From an uncultured Candidatus Saccharibacteria bacterium (GTDB lineage Bacteria > Patescibacteriota > Saccharimonadia > Saccharimonadales > Saccharimonadaceae), in the NCBI GenBank assembly GCA_938036825.1, contig CALHWD010000005.1, forward strand, positions 62,001-126,000: a DNA stretch of 64,000 bases, read 5' to 3'. Below the pieces are notes generated by a model that saw only the letters and a list, made by a program, of their open reading frames with translations, was not told the DNA's origin and did not search any database. A program made the position numbers and the translations under genes. Shown in pieces: positions 17,049 to 26,203 of this stretch. Each line of letters begins with the position of its first letter. Positions within the stretch are counted from its first letter, which is position 1.

Positions 17049-17226
17049 ATGGCCTCCTTTGTTTTCTGGCACTATTGTAGCACATTGTAGAGAAAAATGG
17101 GCGAATAAATTACTACTAGGATCATAAGAAGTGACTGATAGCGAGCACGGCTATCTCGTCTAACACTCCATTGCCATCGCCCAGGCAATCCGCTATAATA
17201 CACACAAAGCATAAGGGGGATAACCA

Positions 17227-19290
17227 ATGGGGGTGCAACAAATCAGCCGGTTTTGGCACCGGCGCTTGTGCGAGGCAAGCATGCTCTATGCCGTCATCAT
17301 CGTGGCGCTGTGGGCATGGCGGCACTTTGGCGGGGTGGATCAATACAACCTCGTGCTTGGCATGCCACTCATTGCCGTTGTCTTGGCCGGTATAACAGGG
17401 GTTGTAGCAGCGGTGCTTCACATCTGGCCACCGCAGCAACGGCTTGGGCAGGCGAGTCTGGTAGTGTATCTCTGCGCCGTTGCCACAACGGGCGCGCTCA
17501 TTATTGGCACTGGCGGGCTAAGCTCACCCTTTATTGCAGCGTGGCTCTTGGTGGCAGTCTTTGCGATGTTTTTTGGCTGGGTGGGGCTAGCGCTAGTCTT
17601 GCTACTAGTCAATGCCTATCTCAGTTGGGGGGTGCTGGCGGGGCATATTACAAGCACGATGATCCCCAGCGCTATGCTGACGGGCGAGCTACCCATCTTG
17701 GTAGGGTGCTTGCTCTGGGGGCCGGATGATCGCGCTGCCGAGGCCCGCACCACCTCATACCGCGAGCTTGCCGCCACACTCAGCCGGGTAGCAGGCAAGT
17801 CGGACATCGTGCTCAATGCAATTGGCGATGGCGTGATGGCGCTGGACGCAGATGGGATGATTGAACTTATCAATCCAGCAGCCCAACGTCTTGTGGGTTG
17901 GGGTGACGAAGATGCTCTGGGCCTCAGCTACCAATCCGTCCTCAAGCTTATCGACGCCAAGAATGACCCCATTACCAATGATACCGACCCCATCGCTGCC
18001 GTCCTGGCGGACAACCAGCCCCTCACCACCGACCGCCTACGCCTCGTGACGAGCTCTGGCAAGACACCGATCATCTCACTCGTCATTTCGCCCGTCAGCA
18101 GCGAGCCAGGTAGTGGAGTCATCGTCGTCTTTCGTGACGTGACAAAGGAAAAGGCCGAGGAACGCCAAAAAGCCGAGTTCATTAGCACCGCCAGCCACGA
18201 GATGCGTACCCCTGTAGCGTCAATCGAGGGCTACCTTGGCCTCACCCTTAACCCCGCCACCGCCACCATCGACCAGCGCGCTCGCGACTTCATTACCAAA
18301 GCCCACCGCTCGGCTGAGCACCTCGGCCGGCTCTTCCAAGACCTGCTAGATGTAAGCAAAGCCGACGATGGCCGCTTGCAGAGCAATCCTGAAGCGATCG
18401 ACCTCATCCCCTTTGTCAGCGACATTGTAGAGGGGCTGCGCCACAAAGCTGAGGACAAAAAGCTCCAGCTTATCTTCAAGCCACGCCCTGGTGCAACTGG
18501 CGGTGAGCATAGCGCTACCTTTACGAGCCGGACGCTTAGCCCTGCCTTTTATGTCTATGTCGACCCAGACCAACTGCGTGAGGTGCTCGATAATCTGGTG
18601 GAGAATGCTATCAAGTACACTCCCAGCGGGCATATAACAGTGGATGTGACTGGTGGTAGTGGGCGCGTGACAATCGCCATTGCCGATACTGGCATTGGCA
18701 TACCAGTAGAAGATCAGTCACACCTCTTCCAAAAGTTCTATCGAGTAGATAATTCGGACACGCGTGAGATTGGCGGCACTGGCCTAGGGCTCTATCTTAG
18801 TCGCCGCCTTACAGAGGTGATGGGTGGCCGCTTGTGGGTGGAGAGTGCTTACCGGCAGGGAAGTACCTTCTTCCTTGAGCTCCCGCGCTTGAGCGAGCAC
18901 GATGCTCAAACCGCCCTCGCTGCCAAAGCCAAGACAGCAGCACAAGTAGCCGAGGCAACCCCGCCTCGCCCAGTGCCAACTTTTGCCACAGCCACACTCC
19001 AGGGCCAAGGCTTTTTGCCGCAACCAAGCCTAGCTACTCGCGCCCAGCACCCAACCCAAAAGAACAGCCGCTCAGCCACGCCACCCACGGCAAAAAACGT
19101 GCAATCTACCGCTGCTACCGCTGCCCAAACTACTCCTTCCGCCTCATTAAGCACCACACCGCAACCTACGCCCAGTACATCGCCCACGGCGCACATTATC
19201 GCCACCAGCCAACCCAAGCGCAGCCCCACTCGCGTCCGTGATGTCCTCACCACGCCGCGCTCTGCTGCGCCACCACGGGCAGTGCGGTAA
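17227..19290 (+). CDS. Sensor histidine kinase with PAS domain and long Pro/Thr/Ala tail
   Basis: 687 residues. About five membrane spans fill residues 15-175. A PAS domain follows at about 200-310 (NAIGDGVMALDADGMIELINPAAQRLVGW onward). The H-box is ISTASHEMRTPVASIEG with His324. The ATPase domain has DNLVENAIKYTPSG, DTGIGIP and GGTGLGLYLSRRLTEVMGG. After the kinase core (about residue 560) comes a ~125-residue tail rich in Pro, Thr, Ala and Ser, unusual for a kinase. TATAAT near 17193 and AAGGGGGAT upstream give a normal leader. The response regulator at 20227-21792 carries a similar tail and is the likely partner, although a small minus-strand gene separates them. Confidence 0.88.
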   Translation: MGVQQISRFWHRRLCEASMLYAVIIVALWAWRHFGGVDQYNLVLGMPLIAVVLAGITGVVAAVLHIWPPQQRLGQASLVVYLCAVATTGALIIGTGGLSSPFIAAWLLVAVFAMFFGWVGLALVLLLVNAYLSWGVLAGHITSTMIPSAMLTGELPILVGCLLWGPDDRAAEARTTSYRELAATLSRVAGKSDIVLNAIGDGVMALDADGMIELINPAAQRLVGWGDEDALGLSYQSVLKLIDAKNDPITNDTDPIAAVLADNQPLTTDRLRLVTSSGKTPIISLVISPVSSEPGSGVIVVFRDVTKEKAEERQKAEFISTASHEMRTPVASIEGYLGLTLNPATATIDQRARDFITKAHRSAEHLGRLFQDLLDVSKADDGRLQSNPEAIDLIPFVSDIVEGLRHKAEDKKLQLIFKPRPGATGGEHSATFTSRTLSPAFYVYVDPDQLREVLDNLVENAIKYTPSGHITVDVTGGSGRVTIAIADTGIGIPVEDQSHLFQKFYRVDNSDTREIGGTGLGLYLSRRLTEVMGGRLWVESAYRQGSTFFLELPRLSEHDAQTALAAKAKTAAQVAEATPPRPVPTFATATLQGQGFLPQPSLATRAQHPTQKNSRSATPPTAKNVQSTAATAAQTTPSASLSTTPQPTPSTSPTAHIIATSQPKRSPTRVRDVLTTPRSAAPPRAVR

Positions 19291-19317
19291 ATCTCACGCC
19301 TATCTCGAAATAATTAT

Positions 19318-19353
19318 AGAGGCCGATATTTTCCACAATACTGGCCTCTTTTA
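19318..19353 (+). terminator. Terminator after the second histidine kinase
   Basis: AGAGGCC (19318-19324) and GGCCTCT (19343-19349), followed by TTTT. Confidence 0.6.
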
Positions 19354-19452
19354 TATTAAAACCTGCTACTAGTACCCCTCCTGTAGCAAAAAGCGAGAAG
19401 GGGAGTGAACCCTACCAAATACTGGGAGGTAAAGCTCTCGTCCATCACACGC

Positions 19453-19914
19453 TTATGGCTGAGCCTTCTTGCGTGAAGATCTGTGCGCTCGCTCATTGAG
19501 CAGATATAGCGTGATAGAGCTAAGAGCCGTCGCTTCAGTGCCACGCGCTACCCACTGCATGGCTGTTTCCTCCATCTGGCGCCCTTCAAGCGCATCGATG
19601 TTTGAGAACCCCTTGGCAGCAGCAATCTTCTCATCCGTCGTCATAACATGCTCAGCGACTGGGTTGAGCAGGTTACCCACCGGCTCCATATTGCCACTGT
19701 CATGATAGAGACTAATACCTGTTGCAGCTGTCAGCGTGGCGCCAATGGTGGCCAGCATCCCTAGTGCCCGCGCTGCTTTCTCACGCCGTGAGGATCGCTC
19801 GGGCGATTGCAATTTTTCTGCAAAACGCGTGACCCAGCTTGGCTTCTCACTTTTGTGCCGTGCTCGGTGCTTATATGAAGCTCCGGCATGTCGCATTTGT
19901 GATGTTGTTGTCAT
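19453..19914 (-). CDS. Hypothetical protein with one membrane span
   Basis: 153 residues. The basic N-terminus (HKSEKPSWVTRFAEKLQ) precedes a membrane segment at about 47-70 (ARALGMLATIGATLTAATGISLYH), then a polar region with DEKIAAAKGFSNIDALEGRQMEE and a basic end (RSSRKKAQP). AGAGGAAG lies upstream of the ATG. No family recognised. It lies on the opposite strand between a kinase and the probable partner regulator. Confidence 0.6.
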   Translation of the reverse strand: MTTTSQMRHAGASYKHRARHKSEKPSWVTRFAEKLQSPERSSRREKAARALGMLATIGATLTAATGISLYHDSGNMEPVGNLLNPVAEHVMTTDEKIAAAKGFSNIDALEGRQMEETAMQWVARGTEATALSSITLYLLNERAHRSSRKKAQP

Positions 19915-20006
19915 AGTTCATCTTCCTCTGTTAGAGACAATATAATACCACGGCATGGATTTATAGTCAATAGTTACACATCTACGCCCAAAACCTCCAA
20001 ACCTCT

Positions 20007-20031
20007 CATACTTATAGCTACGCTCACAGTA
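20007..20031 (+). repeat. 25-bp repeat, copy 1
   Basis: TCTCATACTTATAGCTAC and the following GCTCACA match 34967-34991 with three differences. Only two copies were found by eye. The second copy sits in a hairpin upstream of topA. Confidence 0.4.
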
Positions 20032-20045
20032 TCCATGCCGAAGAT

Positions 20046-20091
20046 ATACACAGAGCGCTCCCGCTTCCTGCATCGCTGGCCTTCAGATACG
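20046..20091 (+). repeat. About 40-bp repeat, copy 1
   Basis: ACAGAGCGCTCCCGCTT followed by TCGCTGGCCTTCAGATA matches 55796-55838 closely. Both copies are intergenic and in the same orientation. Confidence 0.45.
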
Positions 20092-20226
20092 TTCTTCCAA
20101 TCTCTCTATGCAAATCCAATTGTGCGCCCACACCACCACTGAGGCGGCTCTTTCTATCAATTCCTCTCAAAAAAACCACAAGCACTATGGTATTTTCGCT
20201 GACAATTGCGTACAATAGAGGGTGAT

Positions 20227-21792
20227 ATGACAAAGGTTAAGATTCTGCTTGTCGAAGACGACAAAAGCCTGCGCGAAATATACGGAGTACGCCTGTTGGC
20301 CGAGGGGTATGACATCGTGTCGGCCGGCGATGGGGAAGAAGCACTCGCCATGGCTATCAAAGAACGTCCACAGCTCATCATCAGCGATGTGATGATGCCC
20401 AAGATTAGTGGCTTCGACATGCTCGATATCTTGCGCAGCACCACCGAGACGCGTGGCATCAAGGTGATTATCATGACAGCACTCTCGAGCCAAGACCAGC
20501 GCATGCGCGGCGAGGCACTGGGAGCAGACCGCTACCTCGTCAAATCGCAGGTTGGCATTGAAGATGTAGTGCGTGCTGTGCACGACGTCCTTGGCGATAC
20601 AGGGGTGAGCCACCGGCCAGCAGCACATACCACTCCTGAACCTCAGCCAAGCACACCAGCCAACCCAGTGCCACTAGCCAGTCAGCCCCAGCCTACCACA
20701 CTGCCACAACCCACAGCGCCATTCTCTACACCACGGCCGGCCAGCCTGGGTGAGCGAGTGATCCACCCGCTACAGTCTTCTATGCCGAGGCCAGATTATG
20801 CCAGCCTGATAGATGACGAACTCGATGCCGCCAATGGTACTTCACAGCCCACAGCGCCGCAGCCGCCAGCCGAGCCCACTACGCCACAGCCATTCACCTT
20901 GCCGCCAGCCGAAGAAACACCAGAGGCTGAGATCATCAGGCATCACGATGAACACCCAGCCCCTGCTAATACCGCACCAAGCCCAGAAGAAGCTCCACAT
21001 CTGGACACACTGCCAGCCAGCGATGCTCCCGCTACGCAGCCACTTATTAACGATATTATTGCGCCGCACAGCACAGCGCCATCAGGTATTCCAGATGTGC
21101 ACCACCACATTGTGGCGAGCCAGCCTGCTCACTACACCCACACTCCAGCCGACGACGAAGCCGAGCTAGCCGAAGCTCTCCGCACAAGCACGCAGCAGGC
21201 CGATGATGAGGCAGACACCGATGCAGCTGCCTACCAGCCAAGCCAAAACCAGCTCGTGACGGACGCCGTAGCCAACCTCACCGAGCAGATGGATACCATT
21301 CCTACTCCAGCTCCGGTCGAACCACTAGCGCCAGCCACCACAGCATACGACGCACCAGTGCCAAACCATCCAGCACCAGCAGCCTCAGCGCAGCCACCAG
21401 CTACTCACCACGAGGATCACGAGGATTCACCAGCTCATCCTGCTCCTGATAGTGCAGCCATTGCGCCGCACAGCCCACAGGCCATTACTGCAGACCCGTC
21501 TGATGCACTAGCCGCGGCGTTACTTCAGGGCAGTGCAGCCGCTCATCCGTCGGTCTCCCCAGTCGATCATCCACTCTACGATGCCATCCGCCCAGCTCCC
21601 GTCGCTGCAGCGCATTCTGCTCCAACACAGGCCACCACTGTAGCACCTCAGCCATCAGCCATTCATCATGCAGCATCAGTGCCTCAGCCAGCAGCCGTGC
21701 CTTCGCGCCCAGCGCCGGCCATACAGCACAGCCACGATAACCTCAGTTTCGAAGAGACTGAGCGGGCAGCACCATCGGCCGGGTCGCACTAA
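20227..21792 (+). CDS. Response regulator with long disordered Pro/Ala/Thr-rich C-terminus
   Basis: 521 residues. The receiver domain occupies about 1-125: acidic pair near 10-12, phospho-acceptor Asp54 in LIISDVMMPKISGFDML, VIIMTALSS, and the conserved Lys in DRYLVKSQV. The remaining ~395 residues are low-complexity (Pro, Ala, Thr, His, Gln) with recurring acidic patches and no DNA-binding fold. A start at 20227 is chosen over an upstream TTG because GAGGGTGAT precedes it; TACAAT is at 20211-20216. The layout suggests a scaffolding or localisation role rather than direct transcription control (inference). Likely partner of the kinase at 17227-19290. Confidence 0.82.
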   Translation: MTKVKILLVEDDKSLREIYGVRLLAEGYDIVSAGDGEEALAMAIKERPQLIISDVMMPKISGFDMLDILRSTTETRGIKVIIMTALSSQDQRMRGEALGADRYLVKSQVGIEDVVRAVHDVLGDTGVSHRPAAHTTPEPQPSTPANPVPLASQPQPTTLPQPTAPFSTPRPASLGERVIHPLQSSMPRPDYASLIDDELDAANGTSQPTAPQPPAEPTTPQPFTLPPAEETPEAEIIRHHDEHPAPANTAPSPEEAPHLDTLPASDAPATQPLINDIIAPHSTAPSGIPDVHHHIVASQPAHYTHTPADDEAELAEALRTSTQQADDEADTDAAAYQPSQNQLVTDAVANLTEQMDTIPTPAPVEPLAPATTAYDAPVPNHPAPAASAQPPATHHEDHEDSPAHPAPDSAAIAPHSPQAITADPSDALAAALLQGSAAAHPSVSPVDHPLYDAIRPAPVAAAHSAPTQATTVAPQPSAIHHAASVPQPAAVPSRPAPAIQHSHDNLSFEETERAAPSAGSH

Positions 21793-21843
21793 AAAGCGTA
21801 TCCATATCGCTCTATACGTGTTATACTAGGTAATCATCATTGC

Positions 21844-22122
21844 ATGGAGCCTGTTATGCCCGATCGATCACCATTCGACTACCCATTCCATGAACAACCT
21901 ACCGATGACCCTGTCACTGACCCTGCTGCGCAGTGCGGCGACCCGCTACAGGCCGATAGCCGCCAGCATCCATCGCTTGAGTACCCACTTGATGTGCCAG
22001 AGGTCAAACATAGCCTGCTCTTCACTTGCATTCGTGCTATTGGCAAGGCTGCTCTCCGCGGCACACGGGGCATTGTCTCAGTGCTTACTCAGCCGTGGTC
22101 GCATCATACCCATCAGCATTAG
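21844..22122 (+). CDS. Small hypothetical protein
   Basis: 92 residues; a second in-frame ATG at 21856 is also possible. The first half is acidic and Pro-rich (FDYPFHEQPTDDPVTDP), the second contains a short amphipathic or hydrophobic stretch (HSLLFTCIRAIGKAALRG) and a His-rich end. TATACT (21822-21827) lies 16 nt upstream of the first ATG. No family recognised. It fits between the response regulator and the pseudouridine synthase on the same strand. Confidence 0.45.
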   Translation: MEPVMPDRSPFDYPFHEQPTDDPVTDPAAQCGDPLQADSRQHPSLEYPLDVPEVKHSLLFTCIRAIGKAALRGTRGIVSVLTQPWSHHTHQH

Positions 22123-22187
22123 CCGAGAGAGTCAGCGGCACAGAGCCGAGCCTTCGGCCAGCACGTCCTGGGTGATATAATAGAGGC

Positions 22188-22871
22188 ATGTCGACTACTC
22201 GCCTCAACAAACATATTGCGCTCGTGCTGGGCCTGTCGCGCCGCCAAGCGGATGACCTGATCGCCGCTGGAGATGTCGTGGTTGATGGCGAGGTAGCCGT
22301 GCTCGGTGCCCGCCTCCAGCCAGGCAGCCTGGTAGCAGTCAAGGGCGCGCCACTGCCCAAGCAGGTTACTTATCGCACTATTATGCTCAACAAGCCAGTA
22401 GGCTACGTCTGTTCGCGCAAACAACAGGGGTCACAGCCCACTATTTATAGCCTTTTACCAACAGAGTTGCACGCTCTTAAGCCCGTTGGCCGGCTCGATG
22501 CCGATAGCTCGGGTTTACTTTTGCTCAGCAACAACGGCGACTTTGCCTACCGCATGACCCACCCGCAGTTTGCCAAGGTCAAAGAATACCACGTCCGGCT
22601 CGACTACCCGCTTGAACCTCTCCACCAGCAGATGATCAGCGACTACGGCATCCAGCTTGCCGATGGCACCAGTCGGCTCATCCTCACGCGTCTTCGACCC
22701 GATAGCCGCACCGAGTGGCACATTAGCATGAGTGAGGGCCGCAACCGCCAGATCCGCCGCACCTTCGCCGCTCTGGGATACACCGTCACGCGCTTGCACC
22801 GCACGCACTTTGGTAGCTATAGCCTAGGCAAATTACCGCGAGGCAAGTGGGAAGACGTCGCTGCGCAATAG
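22188..22871 (+). CDS. RsuA/RluB-family pseudouridine synthase
   Basis: 227 residues, a full member of the family that isomerises specific uridines in rRNA. An N-terminal S4 RNA-binding domain (RLNKHIALVLGLSRRQADDLIAAGDVVVDG) precedes the catalytic domain. The active-site Asp is in VGRLDADSSGLLLLSNNG, and GRNRQIRRTFAALGYTVTRLHR is the typical C-terminal motif. Whether it modifies 16S or 23S rRNA cannot be decided from motifs. TATAAT (22176-22181) ends 6 nt before the ATG, so the mRNA is probably leaderless. Confidence 0.9.
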   Translation: MSTTRLNKHIALVLGLSRRQADDLIAAGDVVVDGEVAVLGARLQPGSLVAVKGAPLPKQVTYRTIMLNKPVGYVCSRKQQGSQPTIYSLLPTELHALKPVGRLDADSSGLLLLSNNGDFAYRMTHPQFAKVKEYHVRLDYPLEPLHQQMISDYGIQLADGTSRLILTRLRPDSRTEWHISMSEGRNRQIRRTFAALGYTVTRLHRTHFGSYSLGKLPRGKWEDVAAQ

Positions 22872-22921
22872 AGCAGCACCTTCTTGCACTCTCAGCAAAA
22901 AATAATATACAATAGCAATAT

Positions 22922-23356
22922 ATGTGTATGCCTATTCTTAAAGACCCAACCCCACGGTACAGGCTCCGTTATGTGACGGATGACACCGTCACCTGGCTGC
23001 TTAGTCCACTCCACGAGCGCACGCTCTGTTTCGACCCCAAGGATGATCACTTCTGGAGCGAGACACCCACCCCGCCGCGCATGATACCTTTTGGTGATCA
23101 CGCCCGCTATGGTCTCGACCTTTACGCCTTAGCTATCGAGATTATCATTATCGCTGCCTGTGTTGGCGCGTGGTGGCTGGTCTGGCGGCCATGGCACAAG
23201 AAAAAAGACAAAGATGCTCAAGACGCTCCAGAGAAAAAGCGGCCTCTCCCGCTGTGGCTCTATGTTGTGAGCTTAGCTATTCTCATCATTGGCATTGCAT
23301 TTTTGCTCACCGTTATTATCTTTACCGTGCGTCGCTATATCATTCTCAATAGCTAA
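22922..23356 (+). CDS. Hypothetical two-span membrane protein
   Basis: 144 residues. Residues 1-65 are soluble (RYRLRYVTDDTVTWLLSPLHERTLCF). Then span YALAIEIIIIAACVGAWWLVW, a Lys/Asp-rich loop (HKKKDKDAQDAPEKKR) and span LWLYVVSLAILIIGIAFLLTVII. TACAAT (22908-22913) lies 8 nt before the ATG. No family recognised. Confidence 0.6.
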   Translation: MCMPILKDPTPRYRLRYVTDDTVTWLLSPLHERTLCFDPKDDHFWSETPTPPRMIPFGDHARYGLDLYALAIEIIIIAACVGAWWLVWRPWHKKKDKDAQDAPEKKRPLPLWLYVVSLAILIIGIAFLLTVIIFTVRRYIILNS

Positions 23357-23363
23357 CCTCTAC

Positions 23364-24263
23364 TCATCGTGGCCCCATCCGCCAGAGGACGCCAGCCGCG
23401 CCAAGTGCCTGGATGATAGTGGGGTTTTTGTCAAAGGGCTGCTCTGGGCGGTTGATGCGTGCCCGGATCGTCTCGATCTGCTGCACAGCCGATAAGTCAC
23501 GGCACGGTGGTATATTATGCTGACGCAGGAACCGTGCTTGTAATGTGTACGCCTTAAGCTCAGAAGAGAACAGTGCATATGGTGGCTCACCCCAGGGTGT
23601 ACAAGGAGCGGTAATGGCGTCATTAGCGTGACTTAACTCATGGAGGAGTGCACCGGCTGTGATGATGCGCGCTCTCTCGCTATCATCATGGAGAGGTAGT
23701 CTGGTCTGATTCATCACAATATTCGGCCGAGCATGCATGGGAGTGCGCCCAACCCGCCCCATATCAACAATGCATGCAGCATACGTGCCACGTATTCTGA
23801 TTAGTGCCGCCTGGGCCGACATGTGTGGTGCGGCAAGAATTCGGCTTGGCGCATAGTACCACTTGGCCGCGCCAAGCCGCCACGGGGCATCATGCGCTAC
23901 GCCAGCCTGCTGCCGCTGCAGCGGCATAGGGTCGGTCATATCCGTCCAGACATCGCGCGTCTCTGGCGCAATTGCAAGAGGAATGATGTCGCGCCGATGC
24001 CAACCATCAAGCGATTGCACCTGGTGATCACGCTGGAAGAGGCGCGGCTCTGCACCATCATGGTCATCGAGTTCTCGCTGCGTGGCATCTGTGCGGACAT
24101 CGGCAACCGTCAGCATCGCCGCCCGCTGCTGAAGCGCTGCTGCCGAGACGCCCAGCGCACCCAGGCTGTCAATCAGCTGCGGCTGACCTAAGCTCTCATC
24201 CAAATATTCTATCGACTGGCGCAATAGGGTAGCATAGGCTGGCTGTGGTATCTCATTGGTCAT
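23364..24263 (-). CDS. Putative zinc metallopeptidase-like protein (HEXXH)
   Basis: 299 residues with no family I can name. LLHELSHANDAI carries an HEXXH motif (HELSH) typical of zincins. About 30 residues later SSELKAYTLQARFLRQH offers a Glu that could be the third zinc ligand, as in gluzincins. There is no signal peptide or membrane span, so it is probably cytoplasmic. The Tyr/Trp-rich middle (WRLGAAKWYYAPSRILAAPHM) may form the substrate cleft. AAGGAAGTG precedes the ATG. The motif spacing supports a metallopeptidase-like fold but catalysis is inferred. Confidence 0.6.
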   Translation of the reverse strand: MTNEIPQPAYATLLRQSIEYLDESLGQPQLIDSLGALGVSAAALQQRAAMLTVADVRTDATQRELDDHDGAEPRLFQRDHQVQSLDGWHRRDIIPLAIAPETRDVWTDMTDPMPLQRQQAGVAHDAPWRLGAAKWYYAPSRILAAPHMSAQAALIRIRGTYAACIVDMGRVGRTPMHARPNIVMNQTRLPLHDDSERARIITAGALLHELSHANDAITAPCTPWGEPPYALFSSELKAYTLQARFLRQHNIPPCRDLSAVQQIETIRARINRPEQPFDKNPTIIQALGAAGVLWRMGPR

Positions 24264-24394
24264 TACACACTTCCTTATATTTCAGTCTTTATCAATGAGA
24301 GTGAGCCCGTTGCCGCACTCGTTCTTTTATTGTACAAGAGGGGAGAGGGCGCTGCAAATCCGCTCGCGCGCTTTCATGATATAATGAGAGCATT

Positions 24395-25801
24395 ATGGCT
24401 ACCAAACTTCCTACCGTTGCAATCATCGGGCGTGCCAATGCAGGCAAGAGCTCGCTGTTTAATCGTATGATGCGCTCGCAGCAGGCTATCGTGGCGCGCG
24501 AGGCCGGCACGACGCGCGATCGGGTGGTGGGTAAGGCAGCCTACCATGGGCATGAGTTTTGGCTCGTCGACACCGCTGGCCTTAAGCCAGCCGAAGACGA
24601 GTTTGAGGCAAGTATCCAAGAGCAGATCACCGATGCATCCGACGCAGCCGATGTCATTCTCGTCGTGGTGGATAGCACCGAATACCCCAGTGACGAAGAC
24701 CGGCGTGTCGCCAAGACCGCCCTCAAGAGTCGCAAACCCGTCATTCTCATTGCCAACAAAACCGACCTGCGGGGCAGCTTGCCCACCAGTGAATTCCTCC
24801 GCCTTGGCATCAAGAGTATCATTCGCACCAGTGCCGAGCACAACAGTGGCATTAGCGATGCGCTGGATGAGATCTGCCAGCACATCCCAGAGAAGCGCCA
24901 AGCCGAGCCGAGCGATGTACTCAAGATCGCTTTGATCGGCCGGCCCAATGTCGGCAAATCCAGCCTCTTCAATACCTTAGCGGGCAAGCAGCAAGCCATC
25001 GTGGCCGGGGTGGCGGGCACCACGCGCGATGTCAATCGCATCCGCTTGCGCTACCAGGGGCAAACCATCGAGCTGATCGACACCGCTGGTATTCGCCGCC
25101 AAGGCAAGCAAGAGGTGGGCATCGAGAAGTTCAGCGTCTTGCGCACCCTGGCTGCCATCGAGGAGGCCGATATTTGCTTCCTCCTGATGGACGTGAATGA
25201 GCTCAACACCGCTCTCGACCAACGGCTTGCTGGCATCATTGCCGAGGCAGGCAAGGGCATGGCCATCGTCGTGAGCAAATGGGACGCTGTGGAGGGCAAA
25301 GATGCCTACACGCGCGATGCACTCGCCCCGCAGATCTCCGCCCAGTTCGACTTCACACCGTGGGCACCACTCATCTTCACCAGTGCCGTTACGGGCCAGA
25401 ATGTGACAAAATTATTCGACCTCGCTCTTGGCATCGCTGCTCATCGCCAGCAAAAGACCACCACGCGCACCCTCAACGACCTCCTGCAGCGCTCTGTGCA
25501 GAAGCACCCACCAGCTGGCCTCAAGAATACCCACCCCAAGCTGCGCTACATCGTCCAGACAGACACCAACCCACCGTGGTTTGTCATCTACGGCAGCAAC
25601 CTCAAGTTCGTCCACTGGAGCTACAAGCGCTACCTCGAGCGGCGCATCCGCGACACCTACGACTACACCGGCACCCCCATCAAACTCTCCTTCCGCGACG
25701 AGAAGCAACTCAAAGCCAACCGCGAGCGCGTTAAGCGTGGTCTCGAACCTGTTACCAAAGCATATAAGCAGCGCAAGAACGCCGAAGGACAAAGTACGTA
25801 A
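24395..25801 (+). CDS. der: Ribosome-assembly GTPase Der (EngA)
   Basis: 468 residues with two tandem GTPase domains: first P-loop GRANAGKSSLFNRMM, second GRPNVGKSSLFNTL, each with its DTAG switch II and NKTD/SKWD specificity motifs. A C-terminal KH-like domain follows (KLRYIVQTDTNPPWFVIYGSNLKFVHWSYKRYLER). Der acts in 50S subunit maturation. TATAAT (24380-24385) ends 9 nt before the ATG, so the mRNA is probably leaderless. Confidence 0.95.
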   Translation: MATKLPTVAIIGRANAGKSSLFNRMMRSQQAIVAREAGTTRDRVVGKAAYHGHEFWLVDTAGLKPAEDEFEASIQEQITDASDAADVILVVVDSTEYPSDEDRRVAKTALKSRKPVILIANKTDLRGSLPTSEFLRLGIKSIIRTSAEHNSGISDALDEICQHIPEKRQAEPSDVLKIALIGRPNVGKSSLFNTLAGKQQAIVAGVAGTTRDVNRIRLRYQGQTIELIDTAGIRRQGKQEVGIEKFSVLRTLAAIEEADICFLLMDVNELNTALDQRLAGIIAEAGKGMAIVVSKWDAVEGKDAYTRDALAPQISAQFDFTPWAPLIFTSAVTGQNVTKLFDLALGIAAHRQQKTTTRTLNDLLQRSVQKHPPAGLKNTHPKLRYIVQTDTNPPWFVIYGSNLKFVHWSYKRYLERRIRDTYDYTGTPIKLSFRDEKQLKANRERVKRGLEPVTKAYKQRKNAEGQST

Positions 25802-25896
25802 GGCACGGGCAAGAGCCATTTGTAGGTGCTTTCTGACGCTTGATACACTTGCTTTATCAGAGAATAGTCTTTCGCTCGTTCAGTAGTTTTATACCT

Positions 25897-26127
25897 TAAC
25901 ACTGTGTCGGCGACTATAGGCAAGTCACTCGAGAAGATACACTTCTCTTTTTAGGGTTTGATGTGTATAGAGCTATCGGGGCTTTCACAATTTATCGCAC
26001 AGACTCGAGCTGTTTTCTCGTTTATGACTACTACGATTTCGATTATGATTTTCCACACGAGAAGTTCGCTGCCACTACAGGCAGGGCACAAGAATTCCAC
26101 GTCTACTCAGCTGGCTGCTACGAATGA
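25897..26127 (+). pseudogene. Possible gene remnant
   Basis: A frame open from a stop near 25896 to TGA at 26125-26127 encodes a protein-like stretch containing EDTLLFLGFDVYRAIGAF, then TIYRTDSSCFLVYDYYDFD and ATTGRAQEFHVYSAGCYE. It has no ATG; a GTG at 25963 is the only candidate start and has no Shine-Dalgarno. Amino-acid composition looks like a real C-terminal domain rather than noise. It may be the tail of a decayed gene. Confidence 0.3.
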
Positions 26128-26203
26128 AGCACCTTAAAAATGGCATTAACATGTCGATCACAATTGGTGCAAGATAGGCAAAAGTGGTATTATTATCCTT
26201 AAT

